Positions 61,830 to 64,000 of a stretch of 64,000 nucleotides of DNA are shown here, in pieces. Both the position numbers and the translations under genes were made by a program. Source of the DNA: JBFHFS01 sp041583495 (GTDB taxonomy: Bacteria; Bacteroidota; Bacteroidia; Bacteroidales; Marinilabiliaceae); assembly GCA_041583495.1 (NCBI GenBank), contig JBFHFS010000025.1:1-64000 (forward strand). The letters run 5' to 3'. Position 1 is the first letter of the stretch. Each line of letters opens with the position of its first letter. The notes under the pieces were generated by a model, which had not been told where the DNA came from, did no database searches, and was given only the letters and a program-made list of their open reading frames with translations.

Positions 61830-63185
61830 TCAATTCTCAAGCGAATTGGCCGTTCCGCTACCAATCAAGCGATCATATCGTTGCCCGGCACTCCGGAAAT
61901 AGACCAAAAAGAGATAGTCATTCTCGGTTTGCCCAAAGCTGCCCTCAATAGGCATGACCTGACCCTCCTTTTTTCCCTCGAAGAGAACAAGATATTGATA
62001 GTTGTAATAACCCTGCTTTAATAATAGAGTCAGTTCATAAACTCTCTGGTCGTAGTTATAAACCAACCGGTTTTTAGCATCAAATTGCCAGTTGGTAAAG
62101 GCGCCCATCAAATAGATGTCACGGTTTAAAACAGGCGGCTGCCAGTTTAATAAAAAATGGACAAAGGCATAATCGGCCGAAACATCAGGCTCATCATACT
62201 CCTGAACCTCAATGTAGTAACGGCCATTGAAATCATCATGAAAAAAGTAGGGCTTCGCACCGTGGGCTTGATCAGCCGATAGAGTAACATGGTAGAAAGG
62301 GTCGGAAAAGGAGATGTCCTTCACATGATCGGTCTGAAAACGGAAGCTTCGAAAATCCACCCATCTGAATTCATTTCCACCTTCCATCACCACCTCCCGA
62401 TTGTAGTTAAAATCCATCCGGTCATTCCCGAAAAACAGGGGGCGAAGCCCAATCACGGCATTGTCGGTTCTTCCATTCTGGAAAACATCCACCTTTACTT
62501 CCTCTGCCGGATTTTGAATATCCATGCCGGCATAAAACACCTCAAAATCTATTTCCTGAAAACTTTCCCGATTGGTTGACTGCATGGTATATTTAACGTT
62601 GGGAACAATACTTACACGCTGCTCAGAGACCATAAACCGTCTTACCAGCAAAGGGTTATCCCGTTCGAACCCCTCAAATACCAATAGCAAATAGTTGCCT
62701 GATAAAATAGGGGAAACGTCCTCATTGGGAAAGGTCAACTGATAGTGCACATAGTCGAAGGTCGTATTAAACGAGCGCTGGTAATCCTCAACCGGCAGAA
62801 GCACATCCCCGCTCAAATACTCGGTCGACATCAGTTGAGAGGGGCTCCAATCGGCATTGCACAATTCAATAGTATAATGGTAATTTTTTATTTCTGTTCC
62901 AAGCTCGTCAAAACTCAACGTTAACTGCTGATCAGAGTTCAATTCTATTAAAGGATACGACATGACCCACCCCTCCCTGTGAAATTGCACAGTCTTAATA
63001 TTTTCGCCGGTAATTTCCCGTTGATTGAAAACCGTTTCCCTGGTCAATTGAGCCTCCAGGGAGGAGAATGCGGAAAAGAGCCCCACACTCAGGATAAAAA
63101 AGATCAGAGGAGTCCCGGACCATTCAACGCACCAAATGTGCCTTCTTCCGAAGCTTAACAGAATATTGTTGCACATATTTTTCAT
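61830..63185 (-). CDS. Type IX secretion plug protein (DUF5103)
   Basis: The protein (451 aa) has a signal-anchor-like N-terminus (hydrophobic core near IFFILSVGLFSAF) and a beta-rich body with YHYTIELCNADWSPSQLMST early. DRYDFNYNREV-like segments follow in the middle and MGAFTNWQFDAKNRLVYNYD toward the end. This is the DUF5103 family, whose members were found as the plug of the SprA translocon in the T9SS. It occludes the pore on the periplasmic side (family knowledge). It is divergent from nqrA. Confidence 0.88.
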   Translation of the reverse strand: MKNMCNNILLSFGRRHIWCVEWSGTPLIFFILSVGLFSAFSSLEAQLTRETVFNQREITGENIKTVQFHREGWVMSYPLIELNSDQQLTLSFDELGTEIKNYHYTIELCNADWSPSQLMSTEYLSGDVLLPVEDYQRSFNTTFDYVHYQLTFPNEDVSPILSGNYLLLVFEGFERDNPLLVRRFMVSEQRVSIVPNVKYTMQSTNRESFQEIDFEVFYAGMDIQNPAEEVKVDVFQNGRTDNAVIGLRPLFFGNDRMDFNYNREVVMEGGNEFRWVDFRSFRFQTDHVKDISFSDPFYHVTLSADQAHGAKPYFFHDDFNGRYYIEVQEYDEPDVSADYAFVHFLLNWQPPVLNRDIYLMGAFTNWQFDAKNRLVYNYDQRVYELTLLLKQGYYNYQYLVLFEGKKEGQVMPIEGSFGQTENDYLFLVYFRSAGQRYDRLIGSGTANSLEN

Positions 63186-63227
63186 GTTTCAGTCGATTCT
63201 TTAGTGGGCGAAAGTTATAAATTTAAC

Positions 63228-63235
63228 TACTTTTG
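63228..63235 (+). promoter_or_regulatory. -7 box of the nqrA promoter
   Basis: TACTTTTG, a perfect TAnnTTTG, 28 bp before the nqrA ATG. No TTG stands at the ideal distance. Confidence 0.5.
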
Positions 63236-63263
63236 CAGGGAAATTAAAAACCGTTTATCAAAC

Positions 63264-64000
63264 ATGTCTGAGGTAATCAAAATTAAAAAGGGTTTGGACA
63301 TACGCCTTAAAGGCAATTCCGACAAGGTTTTCGGGCAAGTCCCGGACCCGGAATTGTATGCCTTAAAACCCACCGATTTTAATGGTGTAACGCCCAAGAT
63401 GGTCGTCAGGGAGGGTGAAAAGGTCAAAGCAGGATCGGTATTGTTCTTCGACAAATACCAACCCGAGGTTAAATTTGTTTCCCCCGTTAGCGGAGACTTC
63501 ATCTCTATTAACCGGGGAGAGCGAAGAAAAATCCTGGAGGTCATCATAAAAGCTGATGGCCAAAAGGAGTCCGTAGATTTTGGCACCGAGAATATTGCCG
63601 ACCTATCGCGTGAGGCCGTCGTAACCCGTCTGCTTGAGTCTGGCGCCTGGCCCTATTTGCGTCAACGACCCTATAACATCATTGCCCGAACATCCGACAC
63701 CCCGGAGGCTATTTTTATCAGTGGGTTCGATACGGCACCTTTGGCGCCCGATTACGACTTCATCATGGAGGGTCAACAAGAGGATTTCCAGGCCGGCATC
63801 GATGTATTAAAGAAACTCTCGGACACCATTCATATCGGAATCAACCAAAAGGCTTCCTCCAAAATATTTCTCAACACACAGGGCGTAAACATTCACAGGT
63901 TTCAGGGTCCACACCCTGCCGGGAATGTAGGCGTTCAGTTACACCACATTCGCCCCCTGAATAAGGGTGAAAAAGTTTGGTGCATCCAACCCCAGGAAGT
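63264..64000 (+). CDS. nqrA: Na+-translocating NADH:quinone reductase subunit A (partial)
   Basis: The gene runs off the right edge; 245 complete codons are visible of an expected roughly 450. The translation starts MSEVIKIKKGLDIRLKG and continues with DPELYALKPTDFNGVTPKM and LFFDKYQPEVKFVSPVSGDF. GAWPYLRQRPYNIIA follows. These match NqrA, the peripheral subunit of the six-subunit sodium pump that oxidises NADH and reduces quinone. The remaining nqrBCDEF genes are expected to the right. Confidence 0.95.
   Translation, partial: MSEVIKIKKGLDIRLKGNSDKVFGQVPDPELYALKPTDFNGVTPKMVVREGEKVKAGSVLFFDKYQPEVKFVSPVSGDFISINRGERRKILEVIIKADGQKESVDFGTENIADLSREAVVTRLLESGAWPYLRQRPYNIIARTSDTPEAIFISGFDTAPLAPDYDFIMEGQQEDFQAGIDVLKKLSDTIHIGINQKASSKIFLNTQGVNIHRFQGPHPAGNVGVQLHHIRPLNKGEKVWCIQPQE

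Overview
The window is a piece of a Bacteroidota chromosome, most likely class Bacteroidia near the Marinilabiliales (the rank below phylum is inference). Three things point there. First, type IX secretion (T9SS)/gliding genes: gldJ, porU, porV, a T9SS plug protein and a secreted protein with a type A sorting domain. Second, promoters follow the Bacteroidota pattern TTG-N19-TAnnTTTG, and Shine-Dalgarno sequences are largely absent. Third, there is an NqrA-type sodium pump subunit and Bacteroidota-typical neighbourhoods such as PD-(D/E)XK protein, AMP nucleosidase, holA and YqgE. I see no phage, insertion sequence, CRISPR array or rRNA gene. One tRNA (Lys, anticodon CTT) is present.

Layout. 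1-431: two tandem leftward promoters, each followed by the same 57-bp leader; they drive something left of the window. 432-3082: polyprenol-phosphate sugar transferase, dihydroorotase and a small exported protein. 3125-5291: pncB-pncA, NAD salvage. 5321-8131 (minus): radical SAM enzyme, HEAT-repeat protein and aspartate kinase. 8480-11845: mfd. 12143-15000 (minus): gldJ and murF. 15392-20962: porU, porV, ispF. 21046-21372: thioredoxin-fold protein, convergent with hutU. 23492-25792 (minus): T9SS-exported protein with an exact tandem 156-bp repeat. 26211-28079: AraC-type regulator with membrane sensor, convergent with an isolated CrtW-type carotenoid ketolase. 28462-29610: lipoprotein of unknown function.

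29856-33265: a possible small regulon made of a URO-D/MtaA-like protein, a galactokinase-family GHMP kinase with a changed sugar-binding motif, and a divergent AraC regulator. This is the best candidate for undescribed metabolism. 33569-36903: OPT peptide transporter plus peptidase T. 37203-38477: DEAD-box helicase. 38657-38729: tRNA-Lys with terminator. 39104-40228: CapA-like protein. 40333-42966: alaS. 43267-46542: M23 peptidase, MerR regulator, Nif3-like protein and CT398-like zinc-ribbon protein. 46582-48096: TPR protein. 48098-51661 (minus): Na+/solute symporter, lemA and two TPM-domain proteins. 51833-54597: recR, a membrane protein, a small HAD phosphatase and a GT2. 54741-56872: TPR/PD40 protein and GNAT. 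56869-61685: PD-(D/E)XK protein, AMP nucleosidase, holA, rhomboid, class IV aminotransferase and YqgE. 61830-63185: T9SS plug protein. 63264-end: start of nqrA.

Most of the window is housekeeping: NAD, pyrimidine, isoprenoid and peptidoglycan synthesis, repair and replication. T9SS genes are interleaved with these. Coordinates were derived by hand from the sequence. Family assignments come from recognised motifs, not from database searches.
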